Shown piece by piece: positions 24,463-34,995 of a stretch of 60,258 bases of DNA. The stretch covers positions 1 through 60,258 of the forward strand of contig NZ_LWLS01000087.1 in the NCBI RefSeq assembly GCF_001905095.1, given 5' to 3'. The DNA is from Micromonospora sp. CB01531. GTDB lineage: Bacteria; Actinomycetota; Actinomycetes; Mycobacteriales; Micromonosporaceae. Every line of letters begins with the position of its first letter. Within the stretch, counting starts at the first letter, position 1. The position numbers and the translations under genes are program-made. The notes below the pieces were generated by a model. It worked only from the letters and a program-made list of their open reading frames with translations. It did not search any database and had not been told where the DNA came from.

Positions 24463-26991
24463 TCAGCGAGTGCCCGCCACCACGGCCGGACCCGTACGGA
24501 TGTCGGTCCGGACCGGCTTGCAGGTCTCCCCAGGCACCAGGCTGACGGTTTCGACCACCTGTCCCGCGGTGAGGTTGACCGGCGTCGGTCCCAGCGTGCG
24601 GTGCAACCTTGCGCCGATGGGTGGCCCGACGTACCAGCACGCCGTGCCGTTGAAGGGCTGGTAGAACAGCAGCACCGGTCCGGCCGGGAGCCCGCTCTGG
24701 GACGGGTCCGTCGTGCTCAGAGAGGCCACCCGGTCCCCGGTCATCGGGTGGTAGGCCTCCACCGTTCCCTGCCCTCCCGAGGGGCCCAGGTACAGGGTCC
24801 GGATCCGGGCACCCTTCACCAGCACGATGCCCTGCGCGGTCGTCGTGGCGCCGGCCGTCACCTGGACGAGGGTCGCCGCGAACCGGTCCGTGGTGTTGCC
24901 CGACCAGGCCGGAGCGAGGGCCGGGCCGGAAACCGAGCCCGCGCCGGCGACGTGGACCGGCCACCGGTATGGCCCCAGGCCGTTGATGGTGTACCGGCCG
25001 GGAGTCTGGCCGGAGTCGTCGTAGCTGCAGCGCTGCAGCGGATTGCCGAAGGTCAGGTCCGGGTGGTTGCCGAAGACCTGTACGCAGGTGTTCACCCCGT
25101 TGCCGGACTCGTCCCGCATGCTGCCGGTGATCGAGCCGGCCCGGTCGAGCTGGATCGGCGGCGCGGTCAGGATCCGCCCGGCCCGCAGTGCGTACGCCTT
25201 CGCCAGACGCCGGTCGCCGGTGCCGCCGGTCTCGGTGTACCACTGCGCCCCATACGGCGACGGGGGCAGGACCAGCAGCTGCACCGCCCCATCCGGGAGC
25301 GGTCCGATCCGCACCTTGCCGCTCGCGTCGGAGCAGTAGCCGGTGGACTGGCTGACCTCCTGCCGCAGCGCGGAGGTGACCAGCTTGGCCGACTGGACCG
25401 GCCGGACGCAGGCCTGGGGCACCGCCGAGCCGCTGGTCGCATCCACCACCGTGGTCTCCAGCACGGCGGCCGGCTCCAGCGGGATGGTGAGCCGCGTCGT
25501 CTCGCCGCTGATCACCCGCACCGATCCGACGCCCTTCTGCCAGTGCGTGGGGCCGGGCTGGGCGGTGACTCCCTCCAGGCTCGTGCCGGTGGCCCACACC
25601 TTCGGGAAGTTGATCCGGCCCGAGCTGTCGGCGCACGCCCGCTCCGCAGCCAGCGAGAGCCGGGCGCATCCGGACACCGGTGCGCCGGTCACCGCGTCCA
25701 CCAGGGTGACCTCGATGGCCCCCGGCGCGAGGAGCTGCTCGTCGACCGTGGTGACCTCGCCGTCGGTGACGTGCACGATGGCGCCTTCGTCCAGGACCGT
25801 CTTTCCCGGGTGGTACTGGATGTTGCGGTCGAGCGGCTTGACAGCGACCCGGTAGTCGCCGGGCGGCACCCGGTCGAACTGGTACCGCCCGTCGACGGCC
25901 TCTGTCCAGGCGGACCAGGAGTTGTCGACGGCGAACACCCGGACCGAGTTGGTCAGCGCGGGGGTCGCGCCCGGGTAGTCGGTGAGCTGGCCGCGTACCG
26001 TGCCGCCGCCCACCCGCAGGGCGACGTCGACCACCACGTCCTTGCCGTACTGCGCGACATACGCTTGCGCGTTGCGGCTGTCCACCGCGTTCGGCGCCCA
26101 CTGTTCCGGGAAGCCGTCTGCTCGGATCCGCAGCTTGTACGGATCGTTGGTGGCGACCGTGAGTCGGTAGCGGCCGGTGGCGTCGGCGCACGCCTGCCCG
26201 GCCTCGTGCCCCTTGAGGCCGGAGATGGCGGTGACGCAGGCCCCGGCGACCGGCGCACCGGTCGCCGCCGCGGTGACCTTCCCGGTCAGCACGCCACCCT
26301 GGAACGTGCTGTTCCCCACCAGGTAGCGCTCGTCGACGGTGGTCGTCGAGCCGGCGGTCACCTCGAAGACCGTGGCAGCGGCGGGGTCGGTCTTGCCGGG
26401 CGCCCACTGCTTCGGGGGGTAACCCCGAGGGGCGATCCCGAGCCGGTAGGTGCCGACCGGCAGGTTCCCGAGCTGGTACCGACCGTCGCTGTCCGTCGGG
26501 GCCTTGGCCGTCCAGCTGCCGTCCGCGGTGCTGGCGGTGACCTCGGTGGCGTACGCGGGGCTGCCGTCGGGCTGGGTGATCCGGCCACTGAAGCCGCCCA
26601 CCGCGACGGGCAGCGCGAGGTCCGCCGTCACGACGCCGTTCGTGGCATGGGAGGCGAAGATGTACGTGGCGTTGTAGTAGTCAGGCGCGGACCGCCACCA
26701 CAGCTCCGCGTGACCCGTCGCCCGCGCCCGCAGCCGGGGGCTCACGCCGCTGGTCAGGCCGGCGAAGGTGTACCGGCCGCTCTCGTCCGTGCAGCGGGTG
26801 GCGAGCAACCGGTCGGGCGTCTGGTACAGGTCGAGGCAGGCACTGGGCAGCGGCGCGCCGGTTGCCCGGTCGGTCACCGTCCCGGTGACGGTGTAGGTCG
26901 GCACGGCCTGCGCGGCCGGTGCGCCCGCCAGGACGGTGGCGACGACGGCGGTCGCGGCCAGGGCCCGCGTCCACCTCTTGGTGAGTCTCAT
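24463..26991 (-). CDS. Secreted modular protein with carboxypeptidase-regulatory-like/Cna-B-like repeats (copy 1)
   Basis: 842 residues: a Sec signal peptide (MRLTKRWTRALAATAVVATVLAGAPAAQA), then about ten beta-sandwich modules of the carboxypeptidase-regulatory-like type (recurrent GTVTDRATGAPLPSACLDLY, DSDGRYQLGNLPVGTYRLGI, VDGRYQFDRVPPGDYRVAV). Many modules hold a cysteine pair, one early (SACLDLY, GACVTAI, SGCARLS, QACVRPV, NTCVQVF) and one just before the D-x-x-G-R/K turn (RCTDESG, ACADATG, YCSDASG), suggesting one disulfide each. No anchor motif is seen. AGGAGG lies 11 nt before the ATG. It is a tandem duplicate of the next gene. The function is unknown; adhesion or surface scaffolding is plausible. 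Confidence 0.8.
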   Translation of the reverse strand: MRLTKRWTRALAATAVVATVLAGAPAAQAVPTYTVTGTVTDRATGAPLPSACLDLYQTPDRLLATRCTDESGRYTFAGLTSGVSPRLRARATGHAELWWRSAPDYYNATYIFASHATNGVVTADLALPVAVGGFSGRITQPDGSPAYATEVTASTADGSWTAKAPTDSDGRYQLGNLPVGTYRLGIAPRGYPPKQWAPGKTDPAAATVFEVTAGSTTTVDERYLVGNSTFQGGVLTGKVTAAATGAPVAGACVTAISGLKGHEAGQACADATGRYRLTVATNDPYKLRIRADGFPEQWAPNAVDSRNAQAYVAQYGKDVVVDVALRVGGGTVRGQLTDYPGATPALTNSVRVFAVDNSWSAWTEAVDGRYQFDRVPPGDYRVAVKPLDRNIQYHPGKTVLDEGAIVHVTDGEVTTVDEQLLAPGAIEVTLVDAVTGAPVSGCARLSLAAERACADSSGRINFPKVWATGTSLEGVTAQPGPTHWQKGVGSVRVISGETTRLTIPLEPAAVLETTVVDATSGSAVPQACVRPVQSAKLVTSALRQEVSQSTGYCSDASGKVRIGPLPDGAVQLLVLPPSPYGAQWYTETGGTGDRRLAKAYALRAGRILTAPPIQLDRAGSITGSMRDESGNGVNTCVQVFGNHPDLTFGNPLQRCSYDDSGQTPGRYTINGLGPYRWPVHVAGAGSVSGPALAPAWSGNTTDRFAATLVQVTAGATTTAQGIVLVKGARIRTLYLGPSGGQGTVEAYHPMTGDRVASLSTTDPSQSGLPAGPVLLFYQPFNGTACWYVGPPIGARLHRTLGPTPVNLTAGQVVETVSLVPGETCKPVRTDIRTGPAVVAGTR

Positions 26992-27054
26992 TGGGCCGTG
27001 GTCCTCCTGGGCTCGTCGGCCGGAGCAGAATCGATGATCAAGAGAAGCTCGGTG

Positions 27055-27090
27055 CCCGGCGGGCCGGTGGTGTCGGTCCGGCCCGCCGGG
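27055..27090 (-). terminator. Terminator after the upstream modular gene
   Basis: A 13-bp perfect stem, CCCGGCGGGCCGG (27055-27067) with CCGGCCCGCCGGG (27078-27090), lies 5 nt beyond the stop of the minus-strand gene ending at 27096, so the two modular genes are likely separate transcripts. Confidence 0.85.
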
Positions 27091-27095
27091 GTCGT

Positions 27096-29621
27096 TCAGC
27101 GGGTGCCCGCCACCACGGCCGGACCGGTGCGGATGTCGGTCCGGACCGGCTTGCAGGTCTCCCCGGGCACCAGGCGGAGGGTTTCGACCACCTGCCCGGC
27201 GGTGAGGACGATCGGGGTCGGTCCCAGGCCCCCGTGCGTCCGCGGCCCGATGGGTGGCCCGACGTACCAGCACGGGGTGCCGTTGGTGAGGACCGCGCGT
27301 AGCACGATCGGTCCGGCCGGGAGGCCGGTGAGCGTGCTGCCGGCACCGAGGGCGGCACCATAGCCGATCCGGTCACCGGTGGTCGGCTGATACACCTCCA
27401 CCTGGCCGATCTGCGTGGCGGTGGTGCCGACGTCCATGGTTCGAATCCTGGCGGCGGGTGGCAGGACGATGTCCGGGACGGCCGTGGTGGTGCCGGCGGT
27501 CACCTGCACGAGGGTCGCGTCGAAACGGTTGGTGGCGTTGCCCGACCAAGCCGGGGCGAGGATGTCCGTCTCGCTGCGAGCCTGCCCGTCCACGTTCAAC
27601 GGCCAGCGGTACGGGCCGAGACCCTTCAGGGTGTAGCTGCCGGAGTTGACAGCGCAGGCCCGCAGCGGGGGGTATTCGAGATCCGCGCTCCGGCCGAACG
27701 GCTGGAGGCAGCTGCTGACGGCTTTGCCGGACCGGTCGGTGATCCGGCCCGTCAGCGCACCGCCCCGGTCGAGTCGGATCGGCGGCGCGGTCATCGTCTG
27801 CCCGACCCGCAGCGGATACGTCTTCGCGGCCCGCTGGTCACCGGTGCCCCCCTGCTCGGTGTACCACTGGGCGCCGTACGGGGCGGGCGGGATGACCAGC
27901 AGCTGCACCGGACCGGACGGCAGCGGCCCGATCCGGATCTTGCCGCTGCTGTCAGAGCAGTAGCCGCCGGCGCTGGACGTGGGGTCCTGCAGGGTGGGGC
28001 TGACCAGCAGCTTCGAGGTGCTGACCGGGCGGACACAGGTCTTCGGGGGCACGGAGCCGTCCCTGGCGTCCACGACGGTGGTCTCCAGGGCGGCGCCCGG
28101 CTCCAGCGACACGGTCAGCCGGGTCGTCTCACCGCTGACCACCGCGACCGGGTCTACGACCTTGCTCCAGTGGGTCGGCTTGGGATCGACAAGGATCCGG
28201 TCGGGGGTGTCGCCGGTGGCCCACACCTTCGGGAAGGTGACGGTACCGGCGTCACCACAGGCCACCTCCTGCGCGGTGACCAGCCGGGCGCAGGCCTTGA
28301 CCGGCGATCCGGTAACCGCGTCCACCAGCCTCAGCTCGACGGCACCGGGGGGCACGAGCTGCTCGTCGACCGTGGTGACCGCGCCGTCGGCGACGTGCAC
28401 GATCGTGCCCTCAGCCGCGGTCGCCTTGCCGGGGTGGTACTGGAGGGTGCGCTCCAGCGGCTTGACCGCGACCCGGTAGTCGCCCGGCGGCACGTGGTCG
28501 AACTGGTACCGCCCGTCGACGGCCTCGGTCCAGGCGGACCAGGAGTTGTCGACGGCGAACACCCGGACCGAGTTGGCCAGCGCGGGCGTCGCCCCCGGGT
28601 AGTCGGTGATCTGGCCGCGTACCGTGCCGCCGCCCGCCCGCAGGGCGATGTCGACGATCTTGTCGCTGTTCCACTGCGGGAAGTACGTGGAGCCGTTGCG
28701 GCTGTCCACGGCGTTCGGCGCCCAGTGCTCGGGGAAGCCGTCGGCGCGTACCCGCAGCTTGTAGCCGAGATTGGTGGACAGACTGGCGAGCCGATAGCGG
28801 CCGGTGGCGTCGGTGCACGCCGTCGCGGCGTCCTGGCCGCTGTAGACCGAGACCGCGGTCACGCAGGCGGCCACGACCGGCGCGCCGGTCCCGGCCCTGG
28901 TCACCACGCCGGTCAGCGTGCCGCCCTCGTACGCGGTGTTCGCCGTCAGGTACCGCCCGTCCACCGTGGTCGTGGCGCCCGGGGTGACGTCGAAGACGGT
29001 GGCGACGGGCGGGTTACCAGTGCCGGGCAGCCACTGGGTCGACTCCCAGCCCCGCGGACCGATGGCGAGCCGGTATGACCCGACCGGGAGATTGTCAAGC
29101 CGGTAGCGGCCGTCGCTGTCGGTCGGCGCCTTCGCCGCCCAGTAAGCAGTCCCGACCGCGATGGCGGTGACTTCGGAGGCGTATGCCGGGCTGCCGTCCG
29201 GCTGGGTGATCCGACCGGCGAAGCCACCGACCGCCATCGTCAGCGCCAGGTCCGCCTTGATGGTGGTGCTGCCGTCGGTCGGGTAGCGCAGCTGGTCCGC
29301 GTTGTAGTAATCAGGCTCAGCGGGCCACCACAGCTCCGCGTGCCCCGCCGCCTGCCCTCGCAGGCGCGGCTGGATTGTGCGAGTCAGGCCGGAGAACGTG
29401 TAGCGCCCCTGCTCGTCCGCGCAGCGGGTGGCGAGCAGCCGGTCGGGCGCGTTGAACAGGTCGAGGCAGGCGCCGGGCAGCGGCGCGCCGGTTGCCCGGT
29501 CGGTCACCGTCCCGGTGACGGTGTAGGTCGGCACGGCCTGCGCGGCCGGTGCGCCCGCCAGGACGGTGGCGACGACGGCGGTCGCGGCCAGGGCCCGCGT
29601 CCACCTCTTGCTCAGTTTCAT
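27096..29621 (-). CDS. Secreted modular protein with carboxypeptidase-regulatory-like/Cna-B-like repeats (copy 2)
   Basis: 841 residues with the same architecture as the neighbouring 842-residue protein: signal peptide (MKLSKRWTRALAATAVVATVLAGAPAAQA), then about ten beta modules with the same cysteine-pair spacing and a shared C-terminus (GETCKPVRTDIRTGPAVVAGTR). At DNA level 29475-29610 is identical to 26845-26980 of the other copy over 136 bp, and a ~90-bp central stretch is almost identical, while the sequence between is strongly diverged. I start at the ATG 29621, with AGGGAG about 10 nt upstream; the longer frame to 29660 lacks support. It is divergent from nuoI across 232 bp. Confidence 0.8.
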   Translation of the reverse strand: MKLSKRWTRALAATAVVATVLAGAPAAQAVPTYTVTGTVTDRATGAPLPGACLDLFNAPDRLLATRCADEQGRYTFSGLTRTIQPRLRGQAAGHAELWWPAEPDYYNADQLRYPTDGSTTIKADLALTMAVGGFAGRITQPDGSPAYASEVTAIAVGTAYWAAKAPTDSDGRYRLDNLPVGSYRLAIGPRGWESTQWLPGTGNPPVATVFDVTPGATTTVDGRYLTANTAYEGGTLTGVVTRAGTGAPVVAACVTAVSVYSGQDAATACTDATGRYRLASLSTNLGYKLRVRADGFPEHWAPNAVDSRNGSTYFPQWNSDKIVDIALRAGGGTVRGQITDYPGATPALANSVRVFAVDNSWSAWTEAVDGRYQFDHVPPGDYRVAVKPLERTLQYHPGKATAAEGTIVHVADGAVTTVDEQLVPPGAVELRLVDAVTGSPVKACARLVTAQEVACGDAGTVTFPKVWATGDTPDRILVDPKPTHWSKVVDPVAVVSGETTRLTVSLEPGAALETTVVDARDGSVPPKTCVRPVSTSKLLVSPTLQDPTSSAGGYCSDSSGKIRIGPLPSGPVQLLVIPPAPYGAQWYTEQGGTGDQRAAKTYPLRVGQTMTAPPIRLDRGGALTGRITDRSGKAVSSCLQPFGRSADLEYPPLRACAVNSGSYTLKGLGPYRWPLNVDGQARSETDILAPAWSGNATNRFDATLVQVTAGTTTAVPDIVLPPAARIRTMDVGTTATQIGQVEVYQPTTGDRIGYGAALGAGSTLTGLPAGPIVLRAVLTNGTPCWYVGPPIGPRTHGGLGPTPIVLTAGQVVETLRLVPGETCKPVRTDIRTGPAVVAGTR

Positions 29622-29853
29622 ACCCCGTGGTCTCCCTGTACTGGTCGGCCGGAGCAGCATAGATGATCAACAAAGTCTTCGATGTTCCCGTTGAGCTGCC
29701 GTGCGGCCGGTCGAGCCGATTGGCGGACAGGTCCATCCGATCGGCGGGAGCGGCACGTCACCCGACTGGTCGACGCCGCGCTGATCACCCCCGGCGCAGC
29801 CAAGAGCCGGGTGGTGGTCGCGCGGGGCGTGGGCACAGGGCAGGATGGGCGGC

Positions 29854-30444
29854 ATGAGCGAGCGGACCGGTGTTCCCGGCGAGGGGCTGGCGAAGGGGTT
29901 GGCGGTCACCCTGCGGACGATGACCCGCCGCTCGACCACCCAGCAGTACCCGGACGTCGCCCCCGAGCTGCCACCCCGCTCGCGCGGGGTGATCGCGCTG
30001 CTCGAGGAGAACTGCACGGTCTGCATGCTCTGCGCCCGGGAGTGCCCGGACTGGTGCATCTACATCGACTCGCACAAGGAGGAGGTGGCGGTGCCCGGCG
30101 CCGCCCGTCCCCGCCAGCGCAACGTGCTCGACCGGTTCGACATCGACTTCTCGCTCTGCATGTACTGCGGCATCTGCGTCGAGGTCTGCCCGTTCGACGC
30201 GCTCTACTGGTCGCCCGAGTTCGAGTACGCCGAGTACGACATCAAGGACCTGCTGCACGACAAGGACCACCTCGGCGAGTGGATGGGCACCGTCCCGCCA
30301 CCGCCGGCCCACGACCCACGCGGCGAACCCTCGAAGGAGGAGACCACCGCCGCCCGCAAGGCCGCCGGACCCGCCCCGCGTCCGGCCCCTTCCCGGGTAC
30401 GCCCGGAGCCCGGCACCGAGCAGGGCGGAGGCGCCGCGTCATGA
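29854..30444 (+). CDS. nuoI: NADH-quinone oxidoreductase subunit I (second, partial nuo set)
   Basis: 196 residues. It carries two [4Fe-4S] cluster motifs, CTVCMLCARECP and CMYCGICVEVCP, which in complex I form N6a and N6b that pass electrons to N2 in NuoB. The core ends near residue 145 (DKDHLGEWMG); a tail rich in Pro, Ala and Arg (~50 residues) follows. I start at the ATG 29854 (MSERTGVPG); an in-frame ATG at 29845 would add three residues and cannot be excluded. The TGA overlaps the nuoJ ATG (ATGA, 4 bp). This is the first gene of the nuoIJKLMN operon. Confidence 0.93.
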   Translation: MSERTGVPGEGLAKGLAVTLRTMTRRSTTQQYPDVAPELPPRSRGVIALLEENCTVCMLCARECPDWCIYIDSHKEEVAVPGAARPRQRNVLDRFDIDFSLCMYCGICVEVCPFDALYWSPEFEYAEYDIKDLLHDKDHLGEWMGTVPPPPAHDPRGEPSKEETTAARKAAGPAPRPAPSRVRPEPGTEQGGGAAS

Positions 30445-31031
30445 CCGGTGCGGACGTGCTGCTGCTGGCCCTCGGCGCGGTGGCGGTCGGCGCCGGCGCG
30501 CTGGTGGTAGGCACCCAGCACCTGGTCCGCGCCGGCCTCTGGCTGGTCGTCTGCCTGGGCGCGCTGGCCGGCGACTACCTGGTGCTCACCGCCGAGCTGG
30601 TGGCCTGGGTGCAGGTGCTGATCTACGTCGGCGCGGTGGTGGTGCTGCTGCTCTTCGCGGTGATGCTGACCCGGGCCCCGATCGGCGCCTCCGACGACCT
30701 GGACCGGCCGGGCTGGCCGGCCGCGCTGATCGGTGGCGGCAGCGGGTTGGGGCTGGCCGTGCTGCTGATCCACGCGTTCCGCTGGTCCCGGGTCGACCTG
30801 CCCGCCGCGGGCACCGCCGACCGCCTGGGCGAGCAGGTCTTCCGCTCGTGGGTGCTGCCCTTCGAGCTGCTCTCGGTGCTGCTGCTCGCTGCCCTGGTGG
30901 GCGCGATCGTGCTGTCCCGTACCGACATCGGCCGGCCCGGCGCGCCCGGCGCCCAACGCCGACCGGCGGATGGCCCGCCGGCCCGGCCCGAGCCGGCCGG
31001 TGCGGTGGCCGACGAGGGCGGGCGCGCGTGA
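30441..31031 (+). CDS. nuoJ: NADH-quinone oxidoreductase subunit J (second, partial nuo set)
   Basis: 196 residues with five membrane helices. The conserved helix 3 region reads LVAWVQVLIYVGAVVVLLLFAVMLTRAP, as in NuoJ/ND6, where a pi-bulge helix takes part in coupling. The last ~30 residues (RRPADGPPARPEPAGAVADEGG) are a polar Pro-rich tail. It starts within the nuoI stop (ATGA) and ends within the nuoK start (GTGA), so translation is coupled on both sides. Confidence 0.93.
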   Translation: MTGADVLLLALGAVAVGAGALVVGTQHLVRAGLWLVVCLGALAGDYLVLTAELVAWVQVLIYVGAVVVLLLFAVMLTRAPIGASDDLDRPGWPAALIGGGSGLGLAVLLIHAFRWSRVDLPAAGTADRLGEQVFRSWVLPFELLSVLLLAALVGAIVLSRTDIGRPGAPGAQRRPADGPPARPEPAGAVADEGGRA

Positions 31032-31431
31032 GGCCGGTCATCCCGTACGTCACCGCGGCGCTGCTGTTCGGCCTCGGCGCCTACGGCGTGCTGCGCCGTC
31101 GCAACGCCGTCCTCGTGCTGATGGCCGTCGAGCTGATGCTCAACGCGGTGAACCTGATCCTGGTCACCGCCGACACCACGGTCCGGGCCCAGCTGCCGCA
31201 CTCCGGCCAGGTCTTCGCGCTCTTCGTGATCGTGCTCGCCGCCGCCGAGATCGGCGTGGGGCTGGCCATCGTGCTCCAGCTCTACCGGCTGCGGGCCAGC
31301 GTGGCCGTCGACGACGTGCCGTTGACCGAGGCGTCCGCGCCGGTGCCTGCCGGGGCGACGGCGACACGTCCCGCCGGCCCCGCGTGCCCGCCGTCGGGCG
31401 GGCCGGCCACCGACGCGCCGGAGGGGGAGAA

Positions 31432-31435
<4 letters not shown>
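31028..31435 (+). CDS. nuoK: NADH-quinone oxidoreductase subunit K (second, partial nuo set)
   Basis: 135 residues. The first ~100 make a standard three-helix NuoK (AALLFGLGAYGVLRRRNAVLVLMAVELMLNAVNLILV), keeping the glutamate in AVELMLNAVN that belongs to the membrane proton path and a second glutamate in AAAEIGVGLAIVL. The last ~35 residues are a Pro/Ala/Thr-rich extension absent from most NuoK. The GTG start overlaps the nuoJ stop and the stop overlaps the nuoL GTG. Confidence 0.93.
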
Positions 31436-33353
<1,918 letters not shown>

Positions 33354-33357
<4 letters not shown>

Positions 33358-33419
33358 ACGCGAGGAGTGAGCCGGGTATGCGAGCCCCGCAGTCGCGAAC
33401 TGAGAGGCCGCCGGCATGA
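33354..33419 (+). CDS. Mini-ORF linking nuoL and nuoM (repeat-derived)
   Basis: A 21-codon ORF whose GTG (33354) overlaps the nuoL TGA as GTGA and whose TGA overlaps the nuoM ATG as ATGA, so ribosomes could pass nuoL to mini-ORF to nuoM by re-initiation. The peptide contains ARSEPGMRAPQSR. The first 45 bases match the 59-bp repeat unit upstream of the GST-like gene at 41 of 45 positions. No function for the peptide is known; it may matter only as a coupling element. Confidence 0.55.
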
Positions 33420-34915
33420 GCTTCGGAGAGTTCCTGCTGGTCGCGGTCCTCGCGCTGCCCGCGCTGGGCGCGGTCGCGGCCGCCGCCAGCCCGGGCGACC
33501 GGACCGGACGCCTGGTCGGCACCGCCGCCGCGGCGTTGACGCTGCTCGCCACGCTGCCGCTGGTTGGCGGGGAGCACGGCTGGGTCGGGCCGCAGTCCGG
33601 CGTGCAGCCCTGGCATCAGCTCGACCTGCCCTGGGTGCCCGGCCTGGACCTGCGTTTCCACCTCGGGGTGGACGGGATCTCCTGGCCGCTGGTGGTGCTG
33701 ACCGCGCTGCTCACCCTGCTCTGCTGCGGCTACACGCTGTGGCGCGTGCCCGCGGGCGGTGGCAGTGGCCGGACCCTGGTCGCGCTGCTGCTGGTGGTCG
33801 AGGTGGGCATCCTGGGCACCTTCCTCGCCCTCGACCTGGTGCTCTTCTTCCTCTTCTTCGAGGTCGTCCTCCTCCCGATGTACGCGATCATCGCCGGCTG
33901 GGGTGGCGCGGACCGGCGGCGGGCGGCCCGCAAGTTCGTCCTCTACACCCTCTTCGGTTCGGTGCTGCTGCTGGTCGGCGTCTACGTGGTGGTCGCCGCC
34001 GCGGGCACCGCGGACCTGGTGGCGCTGACCGGCGGATCCAGGCTCTCCCGGGGCACCCAGCTCGCCGCGTTCACCCTGCTGGCACTGGCCTTCGCGGTGA
34101 AGAGCCCGCTCTGGCCGCTGCACTCCTGGTTGCCCGACGCGCACACCCAGGCGCCCACCGTCGGCAGCGTGATCCTCGCCGGGGTGCTGCTCAAGATGGG
34201 CACGTACGGCCTGATCCGGGTGGCGGTCGGGGTGGCCCCGGAGGGCGCCCGTTGGGCCGCCCCGGTGCTCGGGGTGCTCGCCGTGGCGGCGATCCTCATC
34301 GGGTCCCTGGTCTGCCTCGCACAGGACGAGCTGAAGCGGCTGATCGCGTACTCAAGCGTGGGACACATGGGCTTCGTGCTGCTCGGCGTGGCCACGCTCA
34401 CCGCCACCGGCCTGCAGGCCGCGCTGATCGGCAACATCGCGCACGGCGTGATCACCGGCCTGCTCTTCTTCCTGGCCGGGGCGATCAAGGACCGTACCCA
34501 CACCGGCTCGCTCGTGGACCTGTCCGGGCTGCGCGAGACGGCGCCCCGGCTGGCCGGGCTGCTCGGCTTCGCGGCGGTCGCCTCGCTGGGCCTGCCCGGG
34601 CTGGCCGGCTTCTGGGGCGAGGCGTTCGCCGTGATCGCCGCGGTCCGGCGCGGTGGCGGGCTCTGGACCACGCTCGGGGTGCTGGCCGCGCTCGGCGGGG
34701 CGCTGACCGCCGCGTACTTCCTGCGGCTGCTACGCCGGGTCAGCCACGGGCGGCCCAGCCCGGCGGTGGGGCCGCTCGCGCCGGGGCTGGCCGGGGCGGA
34801 GCTGACCGCCTGGGCACCGCTGGTGCTGCTCGCCCTCGCCGTCGGCCTGGCGCCGGCCCTCGTGCTGTCGTACGCCAGCGGCCCGGTCAACGCCCTGCTG
34901 GGAGTTCTCCCATGA
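33416..34915 (+). CDS. nuoM: NADH-quinone oxidoreductase subunit M (second, partial nuo set)
   Basis: 499 residues, the second antiporter-like subunit, ~14 helices. It keeps LRFHLGVDGISWPLVVLTALLTLL near the N-terminus, FLFFEVVLLPMYAIIAGWGG (helix-5 glutamate), FAVKSPLWPLHSWLPDAHTQAPTVGSVILAGVLLKMGTYGLIR and QDELKRLIAYSSVGHMGFV. The family identity is certain. The start ATG lies in the stop of the upstream mini-ORF, and the stop overlaps the ATG of another mini-ORF leading to nuoN. Confidence 0.95.
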   Translation: MSFGEFLLVAVLALPALGAVAAAASPGDRTGRLVGTAAAALTLLATLPLVGGEHGWVGPQSGVQPWHQLDLPWVPGLDLRFHLGVDGISWPLVVLTALLTLLCCGYTLWRVPAGGGSGRTLVALLLVVEVGILGTFLALDLVLFFLFFEVVLLPMYAIIAGWGGADRRRAARKFVLYTLFGSVLLLVGVYVVVAAAGTADLVALTGGSRLSRGTQLAAFTLLALAFAVKSPLWPLHSWLPDAHTQAPTVGSVILAGVLLKMGTYGLIRVAVGVAPEGARWAAPVLGVLAVAAILIGSLVCLAQDELKRLIAYSSVGHMGFVLLGVATLTATGLQAALIGNIAHGVITGLLFFLAGAIKDRTHTGSLVDLSGLRETAPRLAGLLGFAAVASLGLPGLAGFWGEAFAVIAAVRRGGGLWTTLGVLAALGGALTAAYFLRLLRRVSHGRPSPAVGPLAPGLAGAELTAWAPLVLLALAVGLAPALVLSYASGPVNALLGVLP

Positions 34916-34995
34916 GCGAGCGTCAGCGAGTGAATCGTCAACGCAGCGCAGGGATGCCTCGTGCCGGCGCCGAGCGAAGCGAGGTGGCGGCATGA
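34912..34995 (+). CDS. Mini-ORF linking nuoM and nuoN (repeat-derived, second type)
   Basis: A 27-codon ORF starting with ATG inside the nuoM stop (ATGA) and ending with TGA inside the nuoN start (ATGA). The peptide includes RQRSAGMPRAGAERSEVAA. It supplies GAGGTGGCGGC directly before the nuoN ATG, the same GAGGTGGC core that ends the 59-bp repeats before the GST-like gene. It is Arg-rich and has no recognisable domain. Confidence 0.5.
   Translation: MSERQRVNRQRSAGMPRAGAERSEVAA

Noticed and set aside
29845..29853. nuoI starting at the ATG 29845
   Set aside because: Possible but only three residues longer; the later ATG gives the MSER start seen in similar reading contexts. Left as an alternative.
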